Counted from the first letter of the stretch, positions 33,627 to 46,082 are shown. The stretch is DNA of 64,000 nt from Mikania micrantha (GCA_009363875.1 CM018681.1:40007510-40071509); one strand, 5' to 3'. Made by a program: numbers and translations. The notes: generated by a model from the letters alone, not told the origin.

Positions 33627-36011
33627 ATGACATACAAGAACTGGAATGTGGAATGGTTGGCTAACAATGGACTTGTGTTGGACAATTTGGACAATTATCC
33701 GAACTGGAGATCCACATTCGAAACATTTATTACCAAAGCGGATGATAATTATCAGAAGTTATTGTACCAACAATACAAGAAACCATGTTTGAAACTGAAT
33801 GAAGATCAAATGTCTGAATTTAATCAAGAAAGAGAATTGTGTGAATTGTTTTCAGTGATCATTTCTGAAGATATTAAAAAGACTGATTTTGAACAAATGC
33901 CACATTCATGTGCAAAGTTGAGTTTGTTAGAATTTGCATATAATAGTCATGTTGCAAAGAAGATCAAGGATGCTTATGATCGTCTTTTACCATTTATGCA
34001 AGAATTGAAATATTTTCAGTTTGATATTACTGATGGGCAAATCGTTGAGAAGTTTACGCAATTCTTACCTTATCGATGGAGTATTTTGTTGAAAGGATGA
34101 AGGAAACAGAAGTTATTCATCATGTCACATTAATAAACTTCAAAGATGTGGTTGATAAATGGAATTGGAGATAAGGCGAAACGGAAAATGGATTGTGAAA
34201 ATTGTTGATTTCTCGTAGATTGATGAACAAAGAAACATGTTAAAGGCAAGTATGAGTGTTGAGAAAGAAAAAGAAGATGTTGATGGAGGAACAGAAGATG
34301 AACTTGAAATGTCTGAAGATAGCACACAGATGAATGAAGTTGTAGATAAGAGATGTAATGTAACTGAAGATACACACATTCTTGATGATTCTGATATCAA
34401 AAGTGAGATGAATAAGTCTGAAGATGATGTTTTGAAGTCAAAGGATGAAACTTCAAGTGTTGAAGTGGTGTCAACAGAGGATGAGAGTGTTTATAAGGAT
34501 GCCTCTGATGATTTGTTTGAAACAAATACCATCATTAGTGAAGATCATTGTCATACCATTCAGATAAAGAGGTAAGTTCAGGTACGTTTTCTAAACTCTC
34601 ATGCTCTAAATGTTTAAATCTTGAGGGAAAAATTTGGAGTTTGGAGGAAGAAAACATGAATTTGAAATATGACTTATCAAACTGCAATAAAGCATGCATG
34701 GATTTAAAATCAAATGAAAAGTTTTTTTCAAAACAGATTGCAGATTTGAAGTTACAGGTTCAAATGTTGGCTGATGATTTGTCAAAGTCAAATGCCAATG
34801 AAAGTGTTTCTGAACAAAAACATGACATTTTGAGCAAAGTGAATGTTGAATTGACAAATGCAGTAAATAAAATTAAAATCAAAATGGACAAGGCAAAAAG
34901 GGACTTTGACATAATCATGCACAAATTGGAGAATCATCATGATTCTATAATTTCTTCAAGTCCTCTTATTGAGCAATCAAGTGATAGTGAAATTTCAATA
35001 GATAACACTCTCAATAAGGGAAAGTCTCCAATTTGTGCTTATGACAAATTTTCTCCTATCATTAAAGATTGTACTTTAGAGGAATATGATAAGGAGACAT
35101 TGTACAGATGTGGGTTGATTGATGTACATAAGAATTATGATGATTCTCACAATAATATCTTTGATGATGTGAAACCATGTGTTTCAAAGTCTGCATCATC
35201 ATCCAAAAAGAAAGTTTCTTTCAAAATCCCATTGGTTGAAATTAAACAGTTTTCAAAGAACAAAAACAAGAAATTTTCAAAACAAAATGGTTTTTCAAGT
35301 TACAAACCTAAAATTCAAATTCAATCAAAATGGGTTGTGAAATCATCATGTGCATCAAACAGAGTGGAATCAAAGTGTGATACTTCAAAGTCTTGTAACA
35401 AAGACAAGATTTCACTCAGTCCCACAAGATGTGAAAAGTTGAACTTTGAGCCTCTCACGTCAAGTGGTAAGAAGTCACATTTGACTCATATGGGTTCAAC
35501 AAGTAATCAAAGATTGGTTTATGGTTCACCAGTGGTAAATCATCAAAACCATAGGTTTGTACAAAACTATTCTCCTAGGTTTGTGGAGAGGAGAATATGT
35601 TTTGAGTGTGGAACAAGAGGGCATATCATTGCTAATTGTCCTTATCTGTGTGAGTTACAAGGACAAGTTAGTAATACCAAGTCTTGTGTCACAGAGGTTT
35701 CAAAGTTCATTCCTAAAAGACATAAAATGCCAAATCAAAACAAGGAAGAACTTGTGAAAGCCTCGGATGAAGAAAAGTTGAAACTTTCAAAACGTTTAAT
35801 GACTAATTTGGTGTTTAACAACAATGTGGTGATTCAAGATAAGTATTATCTAAAGAATGCACTTGAACAGGAACAGTTGTGGATACCAAAAACAAACAAA
35901 GTTTCAAAGGAAACTTCTTTAGTTTTAACTGGAAAATGGATTAAATTTCGGTATATGGATTTTCATGGAAAACTAAAGACCTCGAAGGCTTGGGTGACGA
36001 AAGCTATTTAA
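33627..36011 (+). pseudogene. gag: TRG-A gag, frameshifted
   Basis: The ATG at 33627 opens MTYKNWNVEWLANNG, conserved in TRG-B. The first frame (157 codons) is capsid-like, with NWRSTFE and FLPYRW; it breaks near 34090. An acidic Ser/Glu/Asp-rich segment follows (34237-34575), then a 487-codon frame (34548-36011) with a coiled coil (about residues 25-120), a Lys/Ser-rich stretch, one CCHC knuckle CFECGTRGHIIANC, and a C-terminal tail. It differs greatly from Cop gag and has one knuckle instead of three. Only a few lesions separate it from an intact frame. Confidence 0.88.
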
Positions 36012-36715
36012 TGGTTTGTGAGTGTGTGTGCAGGAGGATTTCAAGAGGACCTATCAATTGGAGGAGAGCTCATTGATAGTGAAATTTCCTAATGTGTATT
36101 TGGTAAAATAGTTCTAATTCTTTAACTGTCATATTATTCTGGAGAACTTGACAGGTTTGGAATTATATTGTCATATTTTCTAGATGTTTTCAAGTCACAT
36201 TGAACATAATGTTTTACAAAGATGGTAAATCATATCGGTTGTCAATTTTCCTGGAATTTTGGTTTTTCTATATATACTTATAAAATTCTAAAAATCAAAA
36301 AGATTTTCATTTTTAGCATTTTAGGGGGAGTAAAAATTTAAAAAAATCAAAAACAATATAAAATTAGAAAATTGAGAAATAGATCCGATCTTTGAGATAT
36401 GATTGTACATTGTAATATTCTGAAGCTTACTTGTATCATACAAGATCAAATACAAAGCGATCACAATGCACTCAGTATGATATGTTAGTAGGTCTTTCAT
36501 TTAGTTGTGATTTCTGTAGACTAATGCCATAATCATTCTTTGTGGGACACATTACTTAGAACACAGTGTTCGATCTTTGTCCTGAGTGCGTGGCCATTTG
36601 CCTCAGTGATTGCTAATTGTATTAGTACATATATTAGTTTGATCATGTGTTTCTTTTACAAAAGAAATTCTTAGTTCATTTTTTCTTTTATTTTAGTTCA
36701 AAACATGGACATTCT

Positions 36716-36915
36716 CTATGCATACTTACGTATCGATCTGATTGTTATGTTTTGGACATTCTACTTTTATTTTCTTGGTTTGTTTAGAACTTGGGCATTC
36801 TATGTGTATACGGAAGTATCAATCTGATTGCTAGGTTTTAAACTTCACGTATTTTTTGGTTCAATATTATGGTTTCATCTGCGCATACGGAAGTATCAAT
36901 CTTGTTACCGGATTT
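36716..36915 (+). repeat. Triplicated module in TRG-A
   Basis: Three units about 80 bp apart read CATACTTACGTATCGATCTG, TATACGGAAGTATCAATCTG and CATACGGAAGTATCAATCTTG, each followed by TTTTGAACATTC-like sequence. They match the Cop1/Cop2 modules. Confidence 0.75.
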
Positions 36916-37595
36916 TGAACATTCTGTTTTATTTTACACTTTGTTATTTCACAAAAGATATTCTGCTTTATTTTTGCATGATCAAACTAATCAAGAATTT
37001 GAACTTACAATTTACAATGGCATCGCTGTTGGTTGATGTTTCACAAAGCGGGGATGTGTTCAAGTGAGTGGGGAACACAAAGTCTTGTGATTGGTTTTCA
37101 TTAATCCAAATTCACAACAAGTGGTAAGACTTAAAGTGGATCCATATTCTGGCAATCGTCCTAGGCTTGTGCAACGACTAATTAAATCTCATTAACAATC
37201 AATAAGTAATGCTGAGGTATGATTGCAATATGATCTCATGTTTGGATCTTTCTCATCAAAAACATATTTATTTTTAGTTAGAATACAAATTTTGTAGGAT
37301 TTTAGGATATACAATTTTGTAATTCATAGCTTTAGGGGGAGTTTATTCAAATCATTGAAAAATTCATAAAAATTTTCTTCTATTTTTAAGACTATCCGAT
37401 GTGATTTACTAATTCATTGTAAACACTATATTTGATTTACTGTTAATAAGTGACAAAGAGAAATTGGAAATGTGATGAGGCATCTAGTTTTGATTATGTG
37501 TCAACTGATGCATGTGATAAGGGTGATGAAGATCTGTGTGTTGAAGATGTCACTGCAGTCCTCAGCAGGTGAATCTTGAAAAAGAAAGACATAAG

Positions 37596-37598
37596 ATG

Positions 37599-37625
<27 letters not shown>
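37596..37625. repeat. (GA)n microsatellite
   Basis: An uninterrupted GA run of about 28 bp; TRG-B has a shorter, interrupted version near 56673-56695. Confidence 0.9.
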
Positions 37626-37629
<4 letters not shown>

Positions 37630-37813
37630 ATTAAGAATGAGAGGGTGAAGTGGTAACAAAGAGACTGATGTATTTTCTGTGTGAAAATATAACAGTTACA
37701 ACTGATGGAAAGTATGATGATAGCAAGGTTGTAGGGGAGTATGTTGATGCATATATGTTCCCCGATGCACAAAATATTTGAGCATATACAGCAGCAAGGT
37801 TCAAGGGGGAGTA

Positions 37814-38452
37814 TTTTAGTGCATTTTCTGTGTGAAATATGCATTTAATGTGTGAACCTGGCTTGTTGTATATGAAATCGTAGTTTGTTGTATATGATTA
37901 GAAGATCAAGACACAAAGGGTTCGGCTAGAGTTTGGCTAGGTTTGTCAAGCAAACCTATTGGTTTGTTTGGAAAACTTAATGATCTAAGTAGGTTCGACA
38001 CTTACATATTCTAAGGTTCGGCTGTCACAAGGTCACGAACCTTATCAAAGGTTCGTGTAGATAGAGGTTCGTGAAAGGGTAACATAGACGAACTTTACCT
38101 ATGGGTCGTCTACATTGGAGGTTCGTGAATGTTTACAAGGGCCGAACCTACGCATTTGGAAACCTATATATAGAGAAAAGGTGGTGGACTTGAAGGTTAG
38201 AGCTCACAATTCACACACACAAAGTCAAATTCTCTCTCAAGCTCAAGATCAAGACTCTCTTCATCTTTGTTTCTTTTGATCGTTTAAGTGTTGTATTTTC
38301 ACGTTTATTGTTTGTAAACACTTGGATATCAATGAAGAATTCAGATTCATGATCTATTACATTGTCATTGTTGATTCAAATCTAGTTGTAAACGGATTCC
38401 GCACGTTTATGATCGAATCGTAGAATTTCGTGATCGATTCTCCAAACCTACA
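37814..38452 (+). repeat. TRG-A 3' LTR
   Basis: Same length as the 5' LTR. The terminal TG has become TT (37814-37815). It ends CTACA at 38452 and is followed by the imperfect TSD ATGGT. Confidence 0.92.
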
Positions 38453-38457
38453 ATGGT

Positions 38458-38624
38458 AACTGTTGTATATATTCAATTCATGCATGAATCTTATTAGATT
38501 CATGAATGAATGTTTGTTGAGACCTAATTACGATGCCTTAAATATTGAAATTTAGTAATAACACCATGAGCTAATGAACAGTTGGACTTGCATCCCAATG
38601 TACTCCGCCGTCAGTCGGGGTGTG
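38458..38624 (+). repeat. GypA partial LTR, terminal segment
   Basis: This continues the LTR split by TRG-A and ends near GTCAGTCGGGGTGTGA. Its reverse complement matches the start of GypB on the + strand (ACACCCC, then GCTCATGGTG and TTTCAATA blocks), so two related LTRs meet tail to tail. Confidence 0.6.
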
Positions 38625-38636
38625 AAAGGTGTGACG

Positions 38637-40439
38637 TGTCACACCCCAACCGAAGGCGGAATATGTCGAGGTGCGATGTCAAATTGTCCAAAAGCTCATG
38701 GTGCTACTTAGTAAGTTTCAATAATTAATAATCCAATTTCCTTCATAACATAAAATCATTCAACATCCACATTGTTCAAAACAAAACAAACCATAATCCA
38801 AGATTACAATTCAAAACCAGAGTAAATAACATTGTTTATTTTATTAACCAGGTCCAAATAGCTTAAGTATGTCTTCATCTAAGTCGTTAACCTGTTACAC
38901 ATGTAAAATAGTGTTTTGATCAACTATTTGCATAGTTGGTGAGATTCTCATACAATTTGATGTATGTATAATAGAAATAAGATGCAACAATAGTCTAATT
39001 AGAATTGATCTAAATATACATATATGTTCCATGATGTTTGATAATATGATTTTGACAATTTCACCTTTGCTAATATAATGTAAAAAGTCATTAAAGAAAT
39101 CTTACTAGTATACTCATAGTTTTTGGAAATTTCTCCTTTAATATTAAACATTGACATAAGTCATGTTGATTAAAGGCTATTAGTACAAATGTATTGTCTG
39201 TGATAATCCAATAATAATAACACGTAGATATACAAGCAAATAGGTAACACATAACATTCAAATCTAATTCTAACTTAAACTATAGAATTGTATCATAGTA
39301 TTTGTTTATGACGCTAGAATAACATTATTTGCTATGACATGTTCAACATCCCAAAGATTACAAAAATGTAAAAAGGGAGTACAATAAAACTCAAATGTTC
39401 TTGAATTAGAGTTTCCCAATAATGCTTGATTTGTTTATTAATGAATCAAGAATCAACCTAAGTACAAATAAATTATAACTTAATGTGCATGTTTATATAT
39501 GTCCATGGGAACTATTCTTTGTAGGTAAAAGATTTAGAGTATGAATTTATAAATATGAGAAAAATAGTTAAATGTTTATAGTTGATTTTATAAAAATCAA
39601 CATTTAGAATATAATGTTTAAAATACATAAAGTTTAAAAGGAATGAAATACTTTTATAAATATTTATGAATTTTTAATAAACTATAAAAATCTTACAAAG
39701 ATTTTTAGATGTTTAGAGAATATATGAAATTGAAGTAAATTTAACAAAACAATTTAATATAAAGATGATTTATTATATGTTTAAAGAATTAATATATGTA
39801 TGTCTATTAATAGAATATGTGGAAAACTTTTAGTTATCATATTATAAAATTAATCTCAGAAAATAAATAAAAATTAATTTATAGAATTTTTAAATCACTT
39901 TTATAAATAATACCTATATTTTTAAGGTTTATTTAAACAACAAAATAGAAAATTTGTAAAAATAATATTAAAAAAATTATTTAAAAATTACAGAATATTA
40001 ATATAATTGAAAAATTATTTCTGGAATTTTTCCAGATTTTTTATAAATTTTTTAATATTTTTTATATAATTAAAACCATTTAAATAACATTTAAATAGCA
40101 AAATAATTTAATTTAATTCAGAAAAATTTCCAAATTTTCAAAGAATGTTAAAAACATTATTTTAGAATTTCTAATTTTTTTTAGAATTTTCGGAGTCCAT
40201 ATGGTTAAGATAATAAAAAAATAAAAAGATAAAAAAGAAAGAACCAAACCCAGCTTAGCCCGAATTTGAACCCCGTACCCCTCACACACAACCCGCGCGT
40301 TTTGCCACAAGATTAGTTGGGTTTCGTTGTCCTTTAATTCATTTCAGTTGCTTTTATCAACGATCTCAAATTAACCCAAATTCTATAAGAACCTTAGAAA
40401 TTCAATCCATCAAATCGTTGATTCTAAGTCATTAAAACG
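38637..40439 (-). repeat. GypB 3' LTR, segment left of Cop2
   Basis: On the + strand it starts TGTCACACCCCAACCG, the standard gypsy terminus in reverse. It carries a candidate acceptor (in sense GTGTAACAG|GTTAACG, at 38892) and a strongly AT-rich tract (39500-40230). A 65-codon minus ORF at 40310-40113 is LTR sequence, not a supported gene. The rest of the LTR is at 60419-61337; total about 2.7 kb. Confidence 0.8.
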
Positions 40440-40444
40440 ATAGG
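40440..40444. repeat. Left target-site duplication of Cop2 (ATAGG)
   Basis: Matches 60414-60418 exactly. Confidence 0.95.
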
Positions 40445-40951
40445 TGTTAGTACATATTTGTAATTGTTTGCTATTCAAAAGTTGTATTTATTTTGAGTTT
40501 TAGAGAAGGTTCGGCTAAAGGTTTGCCATAGGTTCGTTTGGCCCACGAACCTAGGCAGGTTCGGCGAACCTATTGATTTGATAGGTTCGGCGAACCTTTT
40601 GGAATGTCTACATAGGTTCGTCTAGCGAACCTAAGGGTTCGTTCAGCGAACCTTAGGGTTCGGCTAGCAAACCTAGGGTTCGGCTACCAGAAAAGGTTCG
40701 CTGGTCTGTTTTGTATATGAAGGTTTGTCTGTTTTTCACTAAGAACTTTTGACAGAACTTCTGAGATTTTCTCTGTGTGAGATCTGTGTTTTCTGAGTGA
40801 AGTCTTGTAATCATTTGTTGATATATACAAGATTGATTATTGAATTGCTTGTGTTCTTATGATTTTATACACATCAACTATGGATTCCGCACGTTGTTGA
40901 TAGTTTGTAGCATCTCGTTTTCGATCCTGATCGGTTTCAACCAAATCAACA
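40445..40951 (+). repeat. Cop2 5' LTR (507 bp)
   Basis: It starts TGTTAGTACATATTTG and ends ATCAACA. U3 is filled with GGTTCG and CGAACC, including AGGTTCGGCGAACCT twice around ATTGATTTGAT, forming nested palindromes. A TATA-like GTATATGA is at 40713-40720. It is 30 bp shorter than the 3' LTR because one palindromic repeat unit is missing. Confidence 0.95.
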
Positions 40952-40952
40952 G

Positions 40953-40964
40953 TGGTATCAGAGC
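40953..40964 (+). promoter_or_regulatory. Cop2 primer-binding site
   Basis: TGGTATCAGAGC begins two bases after the LTR end; complementary to initiator tRNA-Met. Confidence 0.93.
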
Positions 40965-41203
40965 GTTTGGTTGAGGTTCTACACTACAATTTCAAAGAAA
41001 TCAGGCAACTGAAGATTTGAAGACATTTGATGGATCCAATTTTTTCTTCTTGATCGATTTTCTGGTGATTTGAGACTGTTTTCATCATCAATTGTTGTTA
41101 AATTAAACAATTGAAGTTTTGGAGGTGTTTTGGTATAGATTTGGACGGATTTTTTGAAGTTTTGGAATGTTTCCCTCCCAAAATTTTCAAATTTAGTGCT
41201 ACA

Positions 41204-41670
41204 GGTTCGTGGGACGAACCTATGACTTGCTGAACAGAAAGGTTCGTTGTTAGAAGGCTTTTCAGAGGGTTCGTTTGATAGTTCGCCTAAGCTTCGGCAC
41301 TGGTTCGGCCAAGGTTCGGAAAAGGTTCTGTCAAGGTTCGGCAAGATTCGGGTGATAGTTCGTCTGAGGTTCGCTGATTACTGTTCATAGTTCGTCTGAG
41401 GTTCGTGAACAAGATTCGCTAAAGGTTCGTCTTTGTTGGAAGGTTTGTGAGATTTAGTTCGGCTGAGGGTTCGCTTGAACTAAAGGTTCGCCAGTTTCAG
41501 GGTTCGTCTGTTTTTGGGTTCGTCTGTGTAAGGGTTCGTAAGTTTCAAAGGTTCGCTGCTCAAAGGTTCGTTGTTTAAAGGTTCGCTGCTCAAAAGACAG
41601 TTTTTGTCCAGAGGTTCGGCTGAGGTTCGTCTGAGGTTCGGCCAGTGATATTTTTGAAAAGGTTCGCTGT
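41204..41670 (+). repeat. GGTTCG array in the Cop2 leader
   Basis: I count about 22 exact GGTTCG copies plus several one-base variants in 467 bp, ending 18 bp before the gag ATG. Nearly all point the same way (GGTTCG on the sense strand), unlike the mixed orientation in the LTR. Spacing is irregular, so this is not a simple tandem repeat. Confidence 0.9.
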
Positions 41671-41687
41671 TTATCAACTCAGAAATT

Positions 41688-44640
41688 ATGTCTGACATGT
41701 ACGCAGTGATGGCAAGCCAGAACTCCAAACTTCAGAGTATTTTAATCAGTGAGACTGAAGTGGGTAGTACAAATAAAGTGCCAAAGCTATTGGATTTAGC
41801 TGAGTATGACAGTTGGAAAGGACGATTTGAGACACATCTAAATGGCACAGATACAAACTTATGGGAAAGAATATTATCTCCTTATGAAAGACCAAGGGTA
41901 GTTGGTACTGATTTGTGTCAACTCTTGGAAAGACTAGATGTAGATGAGCGGAAAAAATATGACTTAGAGAAGAAAGCTTATTGGTTATTAAGTCAAGTCA
42001 TTCCCAATCAAATTCTGCATCAGTTTGATGAGCACAAGACTGCTTACAGTCTTTGGAATGCATTAAAGGCAAGAGTTGAAGGCAACACAAATCTGAAGAA
42101 AATGAAGGCTACAGATATCAGAAAGGAGTTTGAAAATTTTAACATCATTGGAAATGAGACTCTTGATGCCTTAATCACCAGATACAGACACTTGTTGACT
42201 GAAGTGAGAAAATATGGTATTGAGTATTCAGAGGATGAGAAGATTGATTGTCTGGCTGATGCACTACCTGATAAATGGAATTCTTTGGTGCTCATATTGA
42301 GAGAAACCCTACCCGGATTGACATTGGTAGAGTTTATTCAGAAACTGGAGGAACAAGAAATGAAGGACAAACGTAAAGCGAGACGTGTAAATGTCACACA
42401 AGATCCTTCCTTCTATGGTGGTTCTGTTGCTACATCACCTGCAGCATCTGCAAAGATACAGACTGCTTTCGTGTCTAGGACTTCTGAAACTACTCAGAGT
42501 TCTTCGGTGTCATCAAGTTCTAGTTCACATTGTCCTATCAATGAGAAAAAGTCTGAGTCTACACCACCTCCAGTGCAGCTTAACACAACAAATTTGGGAA
42601 AAGTGACAATTGAAGCAGTTAAAGACCATATGTCTATTTTGTCGTGTGTAGTAAGTGCTTATGATGAACAGGTGGCTGGAAGAATTGGAAATGTAAATCT
42701 TAATTTTGAAAATTATGCATAAATTGATGAAGATGAGATCGAACTGATAGATACTCAGTGGGCTTTGGCGAGTGTTATTCGCAGAATTAATAGATATGAG
42801 AAGAAGACCGGGAAGAAATTCACCTTTGACCGAAATACCAAATTTGGATTCAATCCAAAATCTACACAGTGTTATAATTGTGGTGAACTTGGTCATTTTG
42901 CAAGAGAATGTAAGAATCCCAAGAAGCAGGGAAATCTGAATCCATTCAAGCCTAAGGAAGATTATCAGGAAAAGAAAGAGAAATCTGAAAAATCATCTTC
43001 TAAAGCATTGCAAGTCAAGCTGATGAGGGTTATGACTGGGGCAAACAATATGAAGATCTTATGGGTGCTTTCATGGCTTCATTGGAAGAAGAATCTAGCA
43101 AAGGAAAGGAGAAGGTTGATGAGGTGAATGAGGTACATAATGATCTGCTTGAGATGATTGATAGACTGAAAGAGATGAACTCTTAGTTAACTTCTGATCT
43201 TGCTAAAGAAAACGAAGATTTCAGAATAATCATGCTGTTTCTGTGCATCTGGATTCAGTTCAGAAGTTGAAAGTAGAGTTATCAGCTGCAAAATCTAAAG
43301 CTGAGTTGAACAAAGCAAAGCTTGAAAACTACCAGAATTCAGCATATTTCATTGATTACTTTGCGGCTATGCAAAGATCTTCGCGTGATACTTCTGGTAT
43401 TGGTTTTCATGCTGTGCCAAATCCTCAAAGTTATGTATCAAGACCACAATTTGATCCAGAATTGGAAGTTAATCCAGTTTCCTTAAAGGAAGTGTGTCTG
43501 ATCAAGTGTCTGAGGATATGGAAAGTTCATCATCTCATGAGAGTGAATTTGTTGATAATGATGCTCCTATCATCGAGGACATCACTGATTTAGAATATCC
43601 AGATGATATTCTAAGAATGATTGGTCATCAACAAGCTAAAAATGTTGAGAAGATGAGTCCAGTTTTCCAGAAATCAAAATCTGAAGTAAAATCAGCTGGG
43701 AAAACAGTGGCTAAGCAAAAGCTTGTTTTCAAACCAAATCTAAAAGTCAAGACTAATTATACTCTAAAGCCAATTGGGTTTGTTGAGTCTTCTACCACAC
43801 AAAAAGGAGAGTCAAGCAAAGTTTGTCAAAAACAAGAGAAAGTTTCTAAAAAGATTGACAAGAAGTTTGTCCAAGTTGTTGACAAGGTTAATCAAAGTGG
43901 GGATGGAAACAAGGGCAAATCAAAGATTTCTCAAAAGAATGTCAAGACAAAAGCCACGGGTTTGAAAAATAAGGTTTTATCTCCATCTGTAGCATCCAAA
44001 TCTTTGGGTTCATCTAAGAGGTGTGATGAATTAAAACCAAAGACTGTATCATCAAGGAAATGCTACAGATGTGGGAAAGTGGGTCATGTCATTGCTGACT
44101 GTGATTTGGACACTTGTAACAGATTTCATACTTTTACTCCACGAGAAACATGACAGTGTTTCACTTGTGGAGGAAAAAGACACATATCAGCAAATTGTCC
44201 AAATCACAAGATCAAGAAGAAAACTTCTATTAGTGACAGTCATTTGATCTATTCTGGTGGGAGTCCTAGGAGGGTAAAGCCTAGTGAAGAGGAGATAAGA
44301 ATACTCAGAAAATTTGATCCTGAGTGTGTCTGGGTCAAAGAGGACAAGTTTCATAAAAGACAATTTTTTGATAACCAACAAAAGGTTAAAAGAGTTTTGA
44401 AAACGACATTATCATCGGATGATGAATTTTATGACAATTTTTCTCCTAAACGATTTTCAAAACAAAATTTTAATTCTAATTCTTTTCGGAAATCCAGACC
44501 CAGGTCAGATGATCGATTTTTTGTGAGGAAGGATGAATACTAGGAAGAAGGGTCTTCAAGTAGTTCATCGAGATTGAATGGTAGGAGGCTGTTCGGGGAG
44601 ACTCAACGCCGGAATGGCGGGAGTCATCCCTTTTGGTATT
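41688..44640 (+). pseudogene. gag: Cop2 gag, with stops and frameshifts
   Basis: The ATG at 41688 (MSDMYAVMASQ) matches Cop1. The 344-codon capsid-like region ends at a nonsense codon at 42720 where Cop1 has Gln. The same frame then reads on through knuckle 1 (CYNCGELGHFAREC), intact here but damaged in Cop1. A frameshift near 43010 and a deletion near 43200 damage the coiled coil. Knuckle 2 (CYRCGKVGHVIADC) lies in the 43494-44153 frame; an in-frame TGA at 44151 precedes knuckle 3 (CFTCGGKRHISANC). The Arg/Ser-rich tail ends at 44640. Gag would package RNA and build the particle. Confidence 0.9.
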
Positions 44641-44670
44641 GATCATATTATGTTTTAATTTATGGTGTAG

Positions 44671-44922
44671 GTGGCATTCACGGGCCATATCAACAGTCGA
44701 TGGATTGTTGATAGCGGATGTTCACGGCACATGACAGGAGAGATCAGTTTGTTGAAAGATTTTCGAGAGATGAACAGATGTTTTGTTAACTTTGCAGGTG
44801 ACAAAGGTGGTCAAATTACTGGGTGTGGTAGTTTGACTAACGGTAAAGTTTCCTTTGACAACGTCAATTACTGCAAAGAGTTAACTAATAATCTTTTGAG
44901 TGTGTCGCAGATAAGTGATTAA
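44671..44922 (+). pseudogene. pol: Cop2 pol: protease
   Basis: This segment carries the copia protease active site WIVDSGCSRHMTG (catalytic Asp at 44710-44712). It ends at a TAA at 44920 that interrupts the frame; the next segment continues in the same frame. This is the region missing from Cop1. Confidence 0.88.
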
Positions 44923-44934
44923 GGTTATAAGGTT

Positions 44935-46082
44935 TTGTTTGATGATAAGAAATGGTATGGGCTCAAACAAGGAATTAAGATTCCAGATGACTGGTTTTTG
45001 TTGACTGCTGACAGGTGTAAAGATTTGTATGTTTTGGACATGGCTAATGTGGAGACGGTAAACAAAGTTGAGACATGTCTGGTGTCGAAGGCCACGGAGC
45101 AGGATACTCGGTCTTGGCACAGACGAATGGGTCATACACACATCAGAAAGATGAATCATCTTATACACAATCACTTGGTTGATGGTGTACCTGTTAAACA
45201 TTTCAAATTACCTGATGTGTGTGTTTCCTGTATAAAGGGTAAACAGAAAAGGGGGTCACATAAGTCCAAAACAGTGTTTACTATTGATAAACCATTGGAA
45301 CTACTTCACATGGATCTGTTTGGACCGATTAATGTGAAGAGTATCGGTGGTGAATCATATTGTTTTGTTATGACCGATGATTTTTCTAGATTTTCATGGG
45401 TAATGTTCTTAAAGTTTAAATCTGAAACTTATGAAAATTTTGTTTTGTTGGTAAACAGATTGGAGACTTTGTACAAGTTGAGAGCTAGGCGTGTTCGATC
45501 AGACAATGGGACAGAATTCAAGAATCAGAACATGGAAGCATTCTGTGATTCAAAGGGCATCCAGCAGCAGTTAGTGCACCGTATGAACCACAGATGAACG
45601 GTGTAGCTGAAAGGAAGAATCGTACATTGATAGAGTCTTCTCGAACGATGCTCGCTGATTCGAAGCTGCCCATTACTTTCTGGAGTGAAGCTGTAGTGAC
45701 CGCCTGTTTTACTCTCAACCGAGTGCTGATTGTCAAAATACATAATAAGACTTGCTATGAACTTCTTCAGAATCGAAAACCAAATTTGGAACACTTGGAA
45801 CCTTTAGGGGCTCCATGTACCATGCTTAAGAAAGATGCTAAATTCAACTCTAAAGTTGAAGAAGGTTTCTTTCTTGGCTACAGCCTGCCCAATAAACGTG
45901 TGTTTAACAAACGTATGGGTGTTGTGGAACTTTGGTATAATGTGGATGTTCAACGACATACACCTATACCTGAAGGCAAAGGTCCAAATTGGCTTTTCGA
46001 TTATGATAAACTTTTTGAGTCTTTTAATTTGTCTGCTCATGTTACTGATGATGAAATTTCCTTGCAGATGTTATATATATGA
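44935..46082 (+). pseudogene. pol: Cop2 pol: pre-integrase region and integrase
   Basis: The HHCC zinc domain is complete (WHRRMGH, then H, and CVSC). The catalytic Asp residues are in HMDLFGP and VRSDNGTEF. A one-base deletion near 45570 shifts the frame before the Glu motif NGVAERKNR, which continues at 45594. A 4-bp TATA expansion near 46072 shifts the frame again at the end. Catalytic residues are all encoded but not in one frame. Confidence 0.92.

Larger units (their letters stand above)
36012..37813 (+). other. TRG-A 3' non-coding region with polypurine tracts and modules
   Basis: This 1.8 kb contains no supported ORF. It holds polypurine tracts at 36321-36330 (TTAGGGGGAG), 37332-37341 (TTAGGGGGAG) and 37803-37811 (AAGGGGGAG, next to the 3' LTR), the triplicated module (36716-36915), the GATCTCATG block (37227-37255), and a GA microsatellite (37596-37625). 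Confidence 0.8.
32284..38452 (+). mobile_element. TRG-A: gag-only copia-type element (TR-GAG)
   Basis: Two 639-bp LTRs (32284-32922, 37814-38452) flank an interior with primer site, GGTTCG array, a decayed gag, and a structured 3' region; there is no protease, integrase or RT. The LTR start TGTTAGTGCATTTTC, the primer site, the TTAGGGGGAG tracts, the triplicated module and the GATCTCATG block are shared with Cop1/Cop2. It therefore probably depended on a Cop-like partner. LTRs differ at about 14 positions by eye. Confidence 0.9.

Noticed and set aside
41204..41670. Possible CRISPR-like array of short repeats
   Set aside because: Repeat units are only 6-8 bp with irregular spacing, no spacers of uniform length and no cas genes; the genome is a plant's.
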